Shown: positions 1 through 9,237, counted from the stretch's first letter. The stretch is 64,000 bases of DNA from Persicimonas caeni (GCF_006517175.1 NZ_CP041186.1:7467074-7531073); one strand, 5' to 3'. The notes: a model not told the origin generated them from the letters alone. Numbers and translations are program-made.

Positions 1-628
1 TGGCGAAGCGGCCGGTCGACTCCATCATCGAAATGAACTCGTCGCCGTAGGGGAAGTTGTCGGAGGTGCGTTGCAGGTATTTGTAGGCGTCTTTGTCGCC
101 GCTGACCATGCCGCCGATGGTCGGGATGACGAAGCGGTTGTAGGCCATGTAGAAGGGCTTGAGCAGCGCGGGGGGCTGGCCGAATTCGAGGACGACGAGG
201 CGGCCGCCGGGGCGCAGGACGCGCGTCATCGACTCGAGGGCCTTGATGGGGTCGTCGACGTTGCGGATGCCGTAGGCGATGGAGACGATGTCGAAGCTGT
301 CGTCTTCGAAGCTCAGGTCCTGGGCGTCTTCGACCTGCCAGGTGATGTCGAGGCCTTCGTCTTTGGCCTTGTCGGGGGCGAACGAGAGCATGTCGGGGTT
401 GAAATCGGTGCCCACGACGCGGCCCTCGGGGCCGACGGTCTTCTTGAACAGGATCGTCAGGTCGCCGGTGCCGGCGGCGCAGTCGAGCACGTCCTCGCCG
501 GGCTTGGCGCCCGACATCTTGACGGCCTTGCGGCGCACGCTCTGGTCGGTGCCCAGCGAGATGAAGCGGTTGGCTTTGTCGTAGCGGTCGGCGATCCGCG
601 AGAACATCTGGTTGACTTCGGTCGACAT
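1..628 (-). CDS. ubiE: Demethylmenaquinone methyltransferase (UbiE/MenG), partial
   Basis: This is the SAM-dependent C-methyltransferase that makes menaquinone from demethylmenaquinone, the last step of the pathway encoded by the genes upstream. About 209 residues are visible from ATG at 628, and the frame stays open to the left window edge, so the C-terminus is missing. The N-terminus has the UbiE-type F-x-R-I-A-D-R-YD segment, followed by the SAM-binding motif LDCAAGTGDLT near residues 48-58. A later segment, SFDIVSIAYGIRNVDD, matches the UbiE signature around residue 115. The gene lies 59 bp downstream of aroF and is the last visible gene of the men operon. Assignment to MenG rather than to a ubiquinone enzyme follows from this context. 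Confidence 0.93.
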   Translation of the reverse strand, partial: MSTEVNQMFSRIADRYDKANRFISLGTDQSVRRKAVKMSGAKPGEDVLDCAAGTGDLTILFKKTVGPEGRVVGTDFNPDMLSFAPDKAKDEGLDITWQVEDAQDLSFEDDSFDIVSIAYGIRNVDDPIKALESMTRVLRPGGRLVVLEFGQPPALLKPFYMAYNRFVIPTIGGMVSGDKDAYKYLQRTSDNFPYGDEFISMMESTGRFA

Positions 629-687
629 GGTTTTCACTCCGCTGGTGCTGCAAAAAGTTGGTGCTTCGGTCGGAACGGAAGCTTTGG

Positions 688-1575
688 TCAGATCGAACGC
701 CCCGCAGCGCGTGCGATGGGGGCGACGCGCTCCATGAGCTCTTCAAATTGGGTCGGGGTCAGGGCCTGGTCGGCGTCGCACAGGGCGCGCGAGGCGTCCG
801 GGTGGACTTCGACCATCACGCCGTCCAAACCGGCGGCTGCGCCCGCAGCGACGGCGCCGGCGAGCAGGTCGGGGATGCCGATGGCGTGCGACGGGTCGAT
901 GATGACCGGCAGGTGGCTGCGTTGCTTGGCCCACATCGCGCCGGCCAGGTCGAGCGTGAAGCGCGTCTCGTCGCCGAAGCTTCGGATGCCGCGCTCGCAC
1001 AGCAAGATCTGGTCGTTGCCGCCCTTGGCGATGTACTCGGCGGCCTTGAGCCATTCGCTGACCGTGGCGCCGAAGTTTCGCTTGAGCATCACCGGCGTGC
1101 GCGTCTGGCCGATGGCCTCGAGCAGCGCGAAGTTCTGCATGTTGCGCGCGCCCACCTGGAAGGCGTCGACGATAGGCTCCATCTCGCCGACCATCTCGGG
1201 CGACATCACCTCGGTGACGAACGGCACGCCGTACTCGCGCGAGGCCTGCTGCATGATCGTCAGCCCCGACATGCCCAGTCCCTGGAAGCTGTCGGGCGAG
1301 GTGCGCGGCTTGAAGGCGCCGCCGCGAAGGACGCGGGCGCCCAGGCGGCTGACCAGGCGCGCGGCCTCGTCGTACAGCGCGTGCGACTCGACGGCGCAGG
1401 GGCCGGCGATGACCACGAACTCGTCGGCGCCAAAGGCGACGTCGCCGATGGAGACGACCGAGCCGTCGGGGCGAACCTCGCGGCCGACCCGCGGGAACTG
1501 CGCGTCTGCGCCGGGGGCGCGGCAGTCCGAGGGGGCCTCAGCGTGGGCGATCTTTGCGGTGTTGTCGTGAAGCAT
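688..1575 (-). CDS. aroF: 3-deoxy-7-phosphoheptulonate synthase (DAHP synthase, AroAI-beta/KDO8PS-like)
   Basis: The enzyme condenses phosphoenolpyruvate and erythrose 4-phosphate, the first step of the shikimate pathway to chorismate. The 295-residue protein shows the core motifs of the beta-type family: IAGPCAVES near residue 57, KPRTSPDSFQG, the LKRNFGAT strand, the LCERGIRSF loop, and DPSHAIGIPD with VEVHPDPxxA near the C-terminus (here VEVHPDASRA). There is a short N-terminal extension of about 35 residues before the beta/alpha barrel, and no fused chorismate mutase. The purine-rich leader before ATG 1575 (AGGAAGAGAGAG) is an adequate ribosome site. The gene is embedded between menE and ubiE/menG, so it probably feeds chorismate to the isochorismate branch. 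Aromatic amino acid supply would use the same product. Confidence 0.93.
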   Translation of the reverse strand: MLHDNTAKIAHAEAPSDCRAPGADAQFPRVGREVRPDGSVVSIGDVAFGADEFVVIAGPCAVESHALYDEAARLVSRLGARVLRGGAFKPRTSPDSFQGLGMSGLTIMQQASREYGVPFVTEVMSPEMVGEMEPIVDAFQVGARNMQNFALLEAIGQTRTPVMLKRNFGATVSEWLKAAEYIAKGGNDQILLCERGIRSFGDETRFTLDLAGAMWAKQRSHLPVIIDPSHAIGIPDLLAGAVAAGAAAGLDGVMVEVHPDASRALCDADQALTPTQFEELMERVAPIARAAGRSI

Positions 1576-1597
1576 AATGCTCTCTCTTCCTTACAAC

Positions 1598-3061
1598 TCA
1601 CTCGACCGGAGCGTCCCGCAACAACTGGCGGGTCTGCTCGCGGTGAATCTTGCCGCTGTGGGTCTGCGGCAATTCGCTGCAGATAACCCATCGTTGCGGC
1701 GTTTTGAAGCCGGCGAGCTCGCTTTTGCAATGCTCGCCGAGTTCTTCGAAAAAGGCGGCCGGCTCGTCGACCGGCTCGCTGGGGACGACCGCCGCGGCGA
1801 CGACTTCGCCCCATTCGGGGTCGTCGAGCCCTACGACGGCGACGTCGCGCACACCCGAGGCCGCCCGCAGCACCGCCTCGACTTCGCCCGGGTCGACGTT
1901 CTCGCCGCCGGTGACGATGAGGTCGGTGAGCCGGTGCTCGATGCGCAAAAAACCATTGCGGTCGATGCGTCCGATATCTCCGGTGCGAAACCAGCCGTCG
2001 CGAAAGCGCGCCGTGTTCTCGTCGGGTCGGTTCAAGTAGCCGTCCATGATCATCGGCCCGCGCGCCCAGATGGCGCCGGCCTCGTCGGCATCGCACAGCG
2101 TGCCGTCTTCGCGCTCGATGCGAAGCTCGACGCCCTCGAGCGCCGTGCCGGCAGTATCCAAGTGGCCGTCGGCGTGCGGCGAGAGCGTGGCGAGCTGCGA
2201 GCTGGCCTCGGTCATGCCGTAGGTCGGAAGCGCCGGGATGCCGCGGCGTCGCGCCTCGCCGAGCAGGCGCGCCTCGATGGGCCCGCCGCCGACGAGCACG
2301 GCGCGAAGCTTCGACTCGACCGCACCCTCGCAGGCTTCGAGCAGCCGGTAGACCATCGTCGGCACGAACGACGCCAGCGTGACCGGGCGCTCGGCGAGCA
2401 CCGCGAGCACGTCGTCGGTCGAAAACCCGTCGAGCAGCTCGAAGGATGTCCCGTAGATGGCGCTCCGCAGCACAATCGCCAACCCTCCGGTATGACATAG
2501 CGGCAGGCAGCATAGCCAGTTGTCGTTCTCGCACAGCCCCAGCCGAAGCGCCGAGGCCGAGGCGCTCGACAGGTGATTCTGCACCGTCAGCGGCACTGCC
2601 TTGGGCTTGCCGGTCGTGCCGGAGGTAAAGAGCACCGTCATCACGTCGTCCATGGCGACGCGCGCGGCGCGGCAAACCGTGTCTTCGGGGCCGCGAAGCT
2701 CGTCGAGCGGCACGGTGCGGACCGTCGTGTCGGGGGCCGCGTCGTTCGGGTCGACGAGAAGCAAGTCGAAGTCCAGCTGCGATAGCTGGAAGTCGAGCTC
2801 GGCGTCGGTGGCGCGCGGGTGCAGCGGGACGAGTGTGGCGCCGCGCCAGAACACCGCGTGGGCGCCCAGGACCCAGTCGAGCGAGTTCTGCGCGCGAAGT
2901 CCGACCGTCGCGCCGCGCTCGATGCCCATCGCGGCCAAGCCCGCGGCGCGTCTCTGCACTTCGGCGGCGAGCTCGGCGTAGGTGTAGGTTCGGTCGCCGA
3001 CCGACAGGGCCGGGGCGTCTTTGCGGTCGACGGCGCGTTGTGCGAGCCAGGGCGTCATCAT
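1598..3061 (-). CDS. menE: 2-succinylbenzoate-CoA ligase (MenE)
   Basis: MenE activates o-succinylbenzoate with ATP and CoA, preparing it for ring closure by MenB. The 487-residue protein has the acyl-adenylate (ANL) layout. The P-loop-like motif LFTSGTTGKPK lies near residue 160, PTYGMTEAS in the middle, and GWFRTGDIGRIDRNGF followed by VTGGENVDPGEVE in the hinge. The catalytic Lys motif SGKIHRE is near the C-terminus. The frame is open further upstream, but that part is an Arg-rich shadow of menC. I take the start as ATG 3061 (a second ATG is at 3058), where the codons overlap the TGA of menC at 3060-3058. This overlap implies translational coupling. Confidence 0.94.
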   Translation of the reverse strand: MMTPWLAQRAVDRKDAPALSVGDRTYTYAELAAEVQRRAAGLAAMGIERGATVGLRAQNSLDWVLGAHAVFWRGATLVPLHPRATDAELDFQLSQLDFDLLLVDPNDAAPDTTVRTVPLDELRGPEDTVCRAARVAMDDVMTVLFTSGTTGKPKAVPLTVQNHLSSASASALRLGLCENDNWLCCLPLCHTGGLAIVLRSAIYGTSFELLDGFSTDDVLAVLAERPVTLASFVPTMVYRLLEACEGAVESKLRAVLVGGGPIEARLLGEARRRGIPALPTYGMTEASSQLATLSPHADGHLDTAGTALEGVELRIEREDGTLCDADEAGAIWARGPMIMDGYLNRPDENTARFRDGWFRTGDIGRIDRNGFLRIEHRLTDLIVTGGENVDPGEVEAVLRAASGVRDVAVVGLDDPEWGEVVAAAVVPSEPVDEPAAFFEELGEHCKSELAGFKTPQRWVICSELPQTHSGKIHREQTRQLLRDAPVE

Positions 3062-4161
3062 GCGGACCTCCAGTCGGGCTCGAACCCGAGTCCGGAGCCG
3101 TGACGAAGCCGCAGGCTGCCGTCGAGGATCGAGTCGGGCGCTTCTGCCAGATCGCTCGCAAACCAGCCGCCGGTGGCCAGCCCGTGCGGCCCGAGCACGT
3201 CGGGGTAGGCGGCGGCCAAATGTGCGACCGCGCTTCTGCCGACGGCCGACTCGAGCAGCGTGCTCAGCACCACGCGCACGCCTTTTCGGAGCGCGTCGTC
3301 GATGAGCGTGCTCGTCGGCAAGAGCCCGCCGAGGGCTTGCGGCTTGAGCACGACCGCGCCGATTTTGCCCGCGTCGATGAGCTCGTGAGCGTGCGCAGCC
3401 GGCACACAGCTCTCGTCGGGAGCGATACAAGCCGCCGTCAAGGCGTCGGCCTCGTCGACAAACGTGTCGAAGTGCTCGGGGGCGACCGGCTGCTCGACGA
3501 TGTCGATATTCAGCTTCCAAAGGCCTTCCAGGACCTCGCGCGCTTGCTGCGGCGTCCATGCACCGTTGGCGTCGAGGCGAATCATCAGCGTCGGACATGC
3601 CTCTCTTACTCGCGCGATGCGCGCGATATCGGTCGCGATGGGAAGCGCGCCGACCTTGAGCTTGACGCAGTTAAAGCCCTCGTCGGCGGCCGCGCGCGCC
3701 GCGGCGACCGTCTCGTCGGGCCCCTTGGCGCCGATGGTGGCTTGAACCGACACCGACGCCAGCGGCATGCGGCCGCGCTCGCTGGCCAAGAGCCGGCAGA
3801 TGGGCGTCTCGCGAAGACGCGCGAGCGCATCCAGCAAGGCGAGCTCGACGCCGAATCGCAGCGAGGGCAACTCGGCGACGGTCGGCAAGACTTCGTCGAG
3901 GGCGCGGACCGCGTCGAATTCGACGTCGGTCGGCGCTGCGTCGAGCGTCTCGATGCAATTTGCGAGCGTTTCGTCGGACCACCCGGGGAGCGGCGACACC
4001 TCTCCAAACCCCTCCACCAAATGCTCGCCGGCGCGAATCTGAGCGCGCACGAGCAGCAGCGAACGCGTCTCGTAGCGCGCCGAACTCGTCACGAGCGGCT
4101 TGGTGAGCTCGAGATCAACCTCGCGATACTCGAGCTTCTGGAGGTGGAAGGGCGTGTTCAT
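3058..4161 (-). CDS. menC: o-Succinylbenzoate synthase (MenC)
   Basis: MenC dehydrates SHCHC to o-succinylbenzoate in menaquinone synthesis. The 367-residue protein belongs to the enolase superfamily. The N-terminal capping domain (residues 1-100) is followed by a barrel with the catalytic Lys motif (CVKLKVG). The metal-ligand motifs are IRLDANGAW, then VEQPV and PDESC, followed by the second Lys strand (VVLKPQALGG). A TLLESAVG segment near the end is typical of this subgroup. The start ATG 4161 gives the conserved opening FHLQKLEYREVDLELTKPL, and ATGA (4161-4158) overlaps the menA stop. Longer readings upstream are a shadow of menA. The neighbours on both sides (menA and menE) make the specific o-succinylbenzoate function secure against other enolase-family activities such as N-acylamino acid racemase. 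Confidence 0.93.
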   Translation of the reverse strand: MNTPFHLQKLEYREVDLELTKPLVTSSARYETRSLLLVRAQIRAGEHLVEGFGEVSPLPGWSDETLANCIETLDAAPTDVEFDAVRALDEVLPTVAELPSLRFGVELALLDALARLRETPICRLLASERGRMPLASVSVQATIGAKGPDETVAAARAAADEGFNCVKLKVGALPIATDIARIARVREACPTLMIRLDANGAWTPQQAREVLEGLWKLNIDIVEQPVAPEHFDTFVDEADALTAACIAPDESCVPAAHAHELIDAGKIGAVVLKPQALGGLLPTSTLIDDALRKGVRVVLSTLLESAVGRSAVAHLAAAYPDVLGPHGLATGGWFASDLAEAPDSILDGSLRLRHGSGLGFEPDWRSA

Positions 4162-5057
4162 AGAACAATCCCCACGGCGTAGAGAATGCCGAATAGCGCC
4201 AGCACTTGCGCGGTGCCGGCGAGCACCGGGTTGAGCTCTTTGCCCGTCTTCTTCCACATGTCGACGATGCGCTTGAGGCCCAGCGGAAGGGTCAAAAGCG
4301 GCAGCAAAATCCAAGCGTCGGCGCCCAGCGCAGCCCACTGGATGACCGGCACGGCGTAGGCGCCGATGACGGTCAAGGCGTAGTGCCAACGGGTTGCGGG
4401 GCGTCCCAGTCGCACGGCCAGCGTGCGTTTTCCGGCGACGCGGTCGGTGTCGACGTCGCGGTAGTTGTTCACGATAAGAATCGCCGTCGACAACAAGCCG
4501 ATGGGGATCGAGGCGACGAGCGCGGTCGTCGACCACTCGAGCGCCTGCACATAATGCGTCGCGGTGACCGCGATGAGCCCGAAGAAGATGAAGACGAAGA
4601 CGTCGCCCAGCCCGTTATAACCCAATGGGTAAGGCCCACCGGTGTACGCCAGCCCCGACAAGATCGAGGCGACGCCGATGGCCAGAATCGGCCAGCCGCC
4701 CACCCAGATGAGGTAGACGCCCACGAGCGCGGCCGCCGCGAAGGTCACGAACGTGGCGGTCTTGACCGCCGACGGCTCGATGAGCCCCGCCTGGACCACG
4801 CGTGTAGGTCCGAGACGATCTTCGTTGTCCGCGCCGCTTTTGGCGTCGAAGTAGTCGTTGGCGAAGTTCGTGCCGATCTGAATCAGGCTCGCGCCCACCA
4901 GCGCGGCGAGCGCGGCCGGTGCGGCGAACGTGCCTTCGGCCACGGCGACCGCAGTTCCCACGAGTACGGGGATGACCGCCGCGGCGAGCGTTTTGGGGCG
5001 CGACGCGAGCAGCCAGGCCTTCAGCGAGGAGGGTTGGATTGTCTGGGTGGTGGACAT
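4158..5057 (-). CDS. menA: 1,4-Dihydroxy-2-naphthoate polyprenyltransferase (MenA)
   Basis: This integral membrane UbiA-family prenyltransferase attaches the polyprenyl chain to dihydroxynaphthoate, giving demethylmenaquinone. The 299-residue protein opens with the MenA-typical WLLASRPKTL segment. It carries the first Asp-rich motif FANDYFDAKSGADNEDRLGP near residue 70 and the second one, NNYRDVDTDRVAGKRTLAVRLG, near residue 190. I count about eight or nine hydrophobic helices. ATG 5057 is preceded by GAGG eight bases upstream, which decides the start; an in-frame codon at 5114 would add 19 residues that look unlike the family. The gene lies 7 bp after menD and overlaps menC by four bases. 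The chain donor probably comes from the polyprenyl synthase at 9311. Confidence 0.94.
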   Translation of the reverse strand: MSTTQTIQPSSLKAWLLASRPKTLAAAVIPVLVGTAVAVAEGTFAAPAALAALVGASLIQIGTNFANDYFDAKSGADNEDRLGPTRVVQAGLIEPSAVKTATFVTFAAAALVGVYLIWVGGWPILAIGVASILSGLAYTGGPYPLGYNGLGDVFVFIFFGLIAVTATHYVQALEWSTTALVASIPIGLLSTAILIVNNYRDVDTDRVAGKRTLAVRLGRPATRWHYALTVIGAYAVPVIQWAALGADAWILLPLLTLPLGLKRIVDMWKKTGKELNPVLAGTAQVLALFGILYAVGIVL

Positions 5058-5064
5058 GGCAACC

Positions 5065-6933
5065 TCACTGAACAATGCCGCGAATGCTCTCGTCGATCTT
5101 CGCGGCGACTTCACGTCGGGTGGTCTCGCGCAACTCTTTGTCGCCGGCTCGGTCGGTGCGCACGCGCACGAGCTGCGTGCCGGCGCTCGTCATCGAGCGC
5201 TCGACCGCGGCGCGAAACTCGCTCCAATCCTTCGGCTCGCTCACCTCGAGGCAGCCCAACGCCGTCCCGTCGAGCGCACGCTCGGGCGGAGTCGTAAAAT
5301 GTCGCTCGTGGACGCTCCCGAACTTCGCAATCGGCAGATAGTCGAAGATGCCGCCGCCGTCATTATCGACCACGATGATCGTGGCGCCGACGTCCTGTTG
5401 AGCGGCGAGCTCGGCGGCCAAGTACAAGCCACTGACGTCGTGTCGCAGCGCGACATCGCCCGTGACGATGACCGTCGGGGCCTCGTTAGCTTGTTCTTTG
5501 CGGGCGAGTTGCTTGCGGGCGAGGGCGATGCCCAACCCGGTCGAGTTGATGCCGTCGATGCCGTTGAGCCCGCGGTTGAAGAAGACGTCGACCGAGCTGC
5601 GCGCGCCGCACATGAACGTGTCGAGGTTTCGAATCGGCATGCTATTCGACACGAACAGCGCCGAGCCTTCGGGCAACATTGTGCCCAACTCGCGCCACAT
5701 TCGCGCGGCCGACAAGGCCGGCTCGGCGTCGAGCGTTCGTCGCAGCGTGTCGAGGGCGACCTCTTCGGCGCCGCGATGGGCGGTCAGCCAGGCGCAGGTG
5801 GCCTTGTGACCGCCCGCCTCCTCGAAGAGCGCCCGCTCGTCGCACATCAAGTGCAGGCTGACGACGTGGTCGGGATCGGCGAGGTTCTCGGCGCGTCCCA
5901 CCACGATTTGCTCGGCGTCTTCCAGGCCTCGCACCAGCGACTGCGCCGACCACAACAGCGGCGAGCGTCCCGTGCGGATGACCAGGTCGGGCTTGCCGAC
6001 GGTCTCGTAAAACCCGCTATCGAACAGAAAATCAGCCGTGCTGATGACGTTGCTATTTCGTCCGGCCCAGTGGCGTAGCCCCGAGGTCGGCTCGGCCGCA
6101 ATCGGCGCGCCTGTGCGCTCGGCGAAGTCGACAAGGGCCTCGCGGTAGTCGGCCGCGTTCGGGTCGGCGCCTGCGAGAATCAGGGGACGCTCGGCTCGGG
6201 CCAACGCGTCGTCGAGGGCGTCGATGGCCGCCAAATCGGGCGCCGGGCGCGCGGTGTGCACGGCGACGAAGGGACGCCCGCCGTCGCGTCCGAACGCGGC
6301 GACTGGATCCTCATCGGCGAGCGACGTGGGCACGCTGTCGGGATGGTCCGCAGGCACCTCGATGGGCTCGAGCGGCTTTCGGAACGGAAAATTCAGGTGG
6401 ACCGGGCCCGCCTGCGGCGAGAGCGCGCGATTGTAGGCCCGGCAGGCCAGCGAGCGCACGTAGCGAAGCTTTTTGGGCGTCGCCTCCGGCTGCGAGACCT
6501 GGTGGAACCAGCGCACGTGGTCGCCGTAGAGCTTCAGTTGGTCCATCGCCTGCGACGCGCCGCAATCCTGCAGCTCGGGCGGGCGATCTGCCGTGAGCAC
6601 GAGCAGCGGGATGCCGGCGCTGGACGCTTCGCACACGGCCGGGAAGAAGTTCGCTGCGGCGGTGCCCGACGTGCACACGAGCGCCACCGGACGCCGCGTC
6701 GCCTGGGCGATACCGAGCGCGACGAAGCCGCCGGAGCGCTCGTCGACAATCGAGATGTCGTCGATATCGGGGTGCGCGGCGAATTGGACGACGAGCGGCG
6801 TCGAACGCGAGCCCGGCGAGATGCACACCGACCGAAGCCCGCTGCGCGCGAGCTCGTCGACGAGCGCCTTCGCCCACAACGTGTTCGCGTTGGGGGCCAG
6901 ACGTTCGGCCGAGTTGTGGGCATCGTCGCTCAT
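5065..6933 (-). CDS. menD: SEPHCHC synthase (MenD), thiamine diphosphate-dependent
   Basis: MenD condenses isochorismate with 2-oxoglutarate, the first committed step of menaquinone synthesis after isochorismate. The protein has 622 residues. The N-terminal part has ISPGSRSTPLVV and the conserved Glu/Arg segment VDERSGGFVALGIAQ near residue 60, then VCTSGTAAANFFPAV and LTADRPPELQDCGASQ. The C-terminal ThDP-binding part has VTGDVALRHDVSGL followed by VVDNDGGGIFDYLP. The start ATG 6933 is preceded by AGGAG (sequence CGAAGGAGTAACG), and the menF stop is two bases upstream. Length and motifs match full-length MenD. It sits between menF, which makes its substrate, and menA. Confidence 0.95.
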   Translation of the reverse strand: MSDDAHNSAERLAPNANTLWAKALVDELARSGLRSVCISPGSRSTPLVVQFAAHPDIDDISIVDERSGGFVALGIAQATRRPVALVCTSGTAAANFFPAVCEASSAGIPLLVLTADRPPELQDCGASQAMDQLKLYGDHVRWFHQVSQPEATPKKLRYVRSLACRAYNRALSPQAGPVHLNFPFRKPLEPIEVPADHPDSVPTSLADEDPVAAFGRDGGRPFVAVHTARPAPDLAAIDALDDALARAERPLILAGADPNAADYREALVDFAERTGAPIAAEPTSGLRHWAGRNSNVISTADFLFDSGFYETVGKPDLVIRTGRSPLLWSAQSLVRGLEDAEQIVVGRAENLADPDHVVSLHLMCDERALFEEAGGHKATCAWLTAHRGAEEVALDTLRRTLDAEPALSAARMWRELGTMLPEGSALFVSNSMPIRNLDTFMCGARSSVDVFFNRGLNGIDGINSTGLGIALARKQLARKEQANEAPTVIVTGDVALRHDVSGLYLAAELAAQQDVGATIIVVDNDGGGIFDYLPIAKFGSVHERHFTTPPERALDGTALGCLEVSEPKDWSEFRAAVERSMTSAGTQLVRVRTDRAGDKELRETTRREVAAKIDESIRGIVQ

Positions 6934-6935
6934 CG

Positions 6936-8267
6936 TTACTCCTTCGAAATGGCGTCGAGCAGCGGCGCGAATTTGCTGCGGGTCTCGGTGAGCTCGACGT
7001 CGACGTCGCTGTCGGCGGTGATCCCGGCGCCGGCGAAGAGCAGGGCGCTCGCGCCGTCGATGAGGCCGCAGCGAAGGGCGACGTCGAACTGACCGTTGCC
7101 CTCGAGGTCCATCGAGCCGAAGGCGCCGGCGTAGAGTCCGCGATCGAAGCCCTCGATCTCTCCGATCAACCGCTTGGCCAGATCGCGCGGCGTGCCGCAG
7201 ACCGCCGGGGTCGGATGGAGGGCGTCGACGACCTCGGCCAAGCCCACATCTTCTGCAAGCTCGCCCGAAATCTTGGTCATAAGATGCGAGACGTTGGCGA
7301 GTCGGTGCGGACGCGGCTCGGGATCGGCGGCGACCGACGAGCACAACGGCTCGAGGGCGTCGACGATCATGTCGAGCACGAAGCGGTGCTCGTCGAGGTC
7401 TTTCTGGCTCGACAACAGCGCACGCTCGGCTGCCAAGTCCGGCGCCTGGCCGGCGTCGTTTCTCGACGTGCCCGCGAGCGCCATCGTCTCGACGTGCCCG
7501 TCGTTCACACGCGCGAGCGTCTCTGGCGTCGCGCCGGCGAAGACGGGGTAGGGCGACTCGGCGTGCGGCGAGAGCGCGAAGACCGAACAAGAAGGATACG
7601 CGTGTGTGAGCCTGCGCAGCACCGTCGTGGTGTCGATGGGCGCGGCGGCTTCGATGTGCGCGCGCCGGGCGAGGACGACCTTCGGAGCGACGCGCTCGTC
7701 GGTAACGAGGCCCACCCCCCGGCGAAACTCGTCCTGGTCGAGCCAGCGAACCTCGGGCTCGGTCGCGCTCGGCGACGGGATTTCGACGGTGGAGCGGAAC
7801 GTCTCTTGCCACGCCGCCCACGTCTCGTCGACGTCGGCCGGCTCGGCCAGGACAACGGCATCGGTCTTGCCATCGCGACAGCGAAGAAGCACCTGCGGGA
7901 CGTAGAGTTGCCGGCGCGCATACGCGCTCCAGTCGGGGAGGCCGGCGTGTGCTCGCCGGGAATTGGCGACGTCGAAGGCCGTCCACCCGAAGATGCGAAG
8001 CTTCGAGGTGTCGCCCGACACGTCGGCGAGCCGCTCGCTCAGGCGCTCGTGGAGCTCGGCCATCGTGGCGTCGTCGGCGTCGTCGGCGACAAACTGCAGC
8101 GCCACGCCCAGGCCCAGCACTTCGGTGCCTTGGGAGTTTCGCCGATAAAACGACGACGCCCGGCCAGACGCGCGCCGGTAGAGATCGAGCAAGTCCGTGT
8201 GCTCGGTCTCGAAAACCTTGGCGGCGAGCTGGCCGGGGGCCGAAAGCTGTGAGAGCGGACGAGTCAT
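6936..8267 (-). CDS. menF: Isochorismate synthase (MenF-type)
   Basis: The enzyme isomerises chorismate to isochorismate and so commits chorismate to menaquinone. The 443-residue protein is a member of the chorismate-binding (MenF/EntC/PabB/TrpE) family. Its C-terminal half shows the family blocks: FAGATPETLARV, the MALAGTSRND stretch, HRFVLDMI, HLMTKISGEL, LHPTPAVCGTP and FDRGLYAGAFGSMD with the final Mg-ligand region. The start is less certain. ATG 8267 gives a family-like N-terminus, but no strong Shine-Dalgarno sequence is visible, and longer in-frame readings to 8447 overlap menB in antisense-like composition. It lies 22 bp downstream of menB. Salicylate or siderophore synthesis is less likely because of the surrounding men genes. 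Confidence 0.92.
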   Translation of the reverse strand: MTRPLSQLSAPGQLAAKVFETEHTDLLDLYRRASGRASSFYRRNSQGTEVLGLGVALQFVADDADDATMAELHERLSERLADVSGDTSKLRIFGWTAFDVANSRRAHAGLPDWSAYARRQLYVPQVLLRCRDGKTDAVVLAEPADVDETWAAWQETFRSTVEIPSPSATEPEVRWLDQDEFRRGVGLVTDERVAPKVVLARRAHIEAAAPIDTTTVLRRLTHAYPSCSVFALSPHAESPYPVFAGATPETLARVNDGHVETMALAGTSRNDAGQAPDLAAERALLSSQKDLDEHRFVLDMIVDALEPLCSSVAADPEPRPHRLANVSHLMTKISGELAEDVGLAEVVDALHPTPAVCGTPRDLAKRLIGEIEGFDRGLYAGAFGSMDLEGNGQFDVALRCGLIDGASALLFAGAGITADSDVDVELTETRSKFAPLLDAISKE

Positions 8268-8289
8268 TACATTCGCCGACGCTTGGATA

Positions 8290-9183
8290 TCAGTAATGCC
8301 ATGGGAACTTCGAGAAGTCCTGCGGGCGCTTCTCGACGAAGGCGTCGCGGCCTTCCTTCGCTTCTTCGGTGCCGTAGCCCAGCCGCGTCGCCTCACCGGC
8401 AAAGAGCTGCTGGCCGACCAGCCCGTCGTCGGGCAGGTTGAAGGCATACTTGAGCATGCGCATGGCCGTGGGGCTCTTCGAGTTGATCGTCTCGCCGATT
8501 TCGAGGGCGCGCTTTTCGAGCTCGGCGTGAGGGACGACCTCGTTGACCATGCCCATAAGATGCGCCTGCTCGGCGTCGTAGTTCTTGCCCAGGAAAAAGA
8601 TCTCGCGGGCGAATTTCTGGCCGACCTGACGCGCCAAGAGCGCCGAGCCGTAGCCGGCGTCGTAGCTGGCGACGTCCGGATCGGTCTGCTTGAAGATGGC
8701 GTGCTCTTTGCTCGCGATCGTCATGTCGCAGACGACGTGCAGGCTGTGCCCACCGCCGACCGCCCAACCGGGAACGACCGCGACGACGACCTTGGGCATG
8801 AAGCGGATCAGCCGCTGGACCTCGAGGATATGCAGGCGGCCGAGCTTGGCCGGATCGGGCGCGCCGTCCTCGCCGTCGTACTTGTAGCCGTCTTTGCCGC
8901 GTACCGTCTGGTCGCCGCCAGACGAAAACGCCCAGCCGCCATCTTTGGGCGACGGGCCGTTTCCGGTGATGAGCACGCAGCCCACGTCGGACCACTGACG
9001 CGCATGGTTGAGCGCCGTGTACAGCTCGTCGACCGTCTGCGGGCGAAAGGCGTTCCGCGTCTCCGGACGGTTGAAGGCGACACGCACCGTTCCCTGGTCC
9101 ACCGCGCGGTGGTAGGTGATGTCCTCGAACTCGAAGCCCTTCACGGGCTTCCAGGCAGATTCGTCAAACAGCTCCGAGACCAT
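8290..9183 (-). CDS. menB: 1,4-Dihydroxy-2-naphthoyl-CoA synthase (MenB)
   Basis: MenB closes the second ring of the naphthoquinone from o-succinylbenzoyl-CoA (Dieckmann-type cyclisation). The 297-residue crotonase-fold protein shows RVAFNRPETRNAFRPQTV near residue 35, the oxyanion-hole segment AFSSGGDQTVRGKDGY, the second oxyanion motif VVPGWAVGGGHSLHVVCD, the catalytic SYDAGYGSALLARQVGQK region, and the MenB-typical C-terminus EKRPQDFSKFPWHY. Two adjacent ATG codons lie at 9186 and 9183. The GAGAGG site ends two bases before the first and five before the second, so 9183 is better placed. It is the promoter-proximal gene of the men operon and is divergent from the polyprenyl synthase. Confidence 0.95.
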   Translation of the reverse strand: MVSELFDESAWKPVKGFEFEDITYHRAVDQGTVRVAFNRPETRNAFRPQTVDELYTALNHARQWSDVGCVLITGNGPSPKDGGWAFSSGGDQTVRGKDGYKYDGEDGAPDPAKLGRLHILEVQRLIRFMPKVVVAVVPGWAVGGGHSLHVVCDMTIASKEHAIFKQTDPDVASYDAGYGSALLARQVGQKFAREIFFLGKNYDAEQAHLMGMVNEVVPHAELEKRALEIGETINSKSPTAMRMLKYAFNLPDDGLVGQQLFAGEATRLGYGTEEAKEGRDAFVEKRPQDFSKFPWHY

Positions 9184-9237
9184 CATGTCCTCTCTGGTCG
9201 GCTAAGGTTTAAGTCTTCACTGTGGTGCAAGTATGTC

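Noticed and set aside
71-1570. Long plus-strand frame antisense to ubiE and aroF
   Set aside because: It crosses the gap between two clearly identified minus-strand genes and has the composition of an antisense frame.
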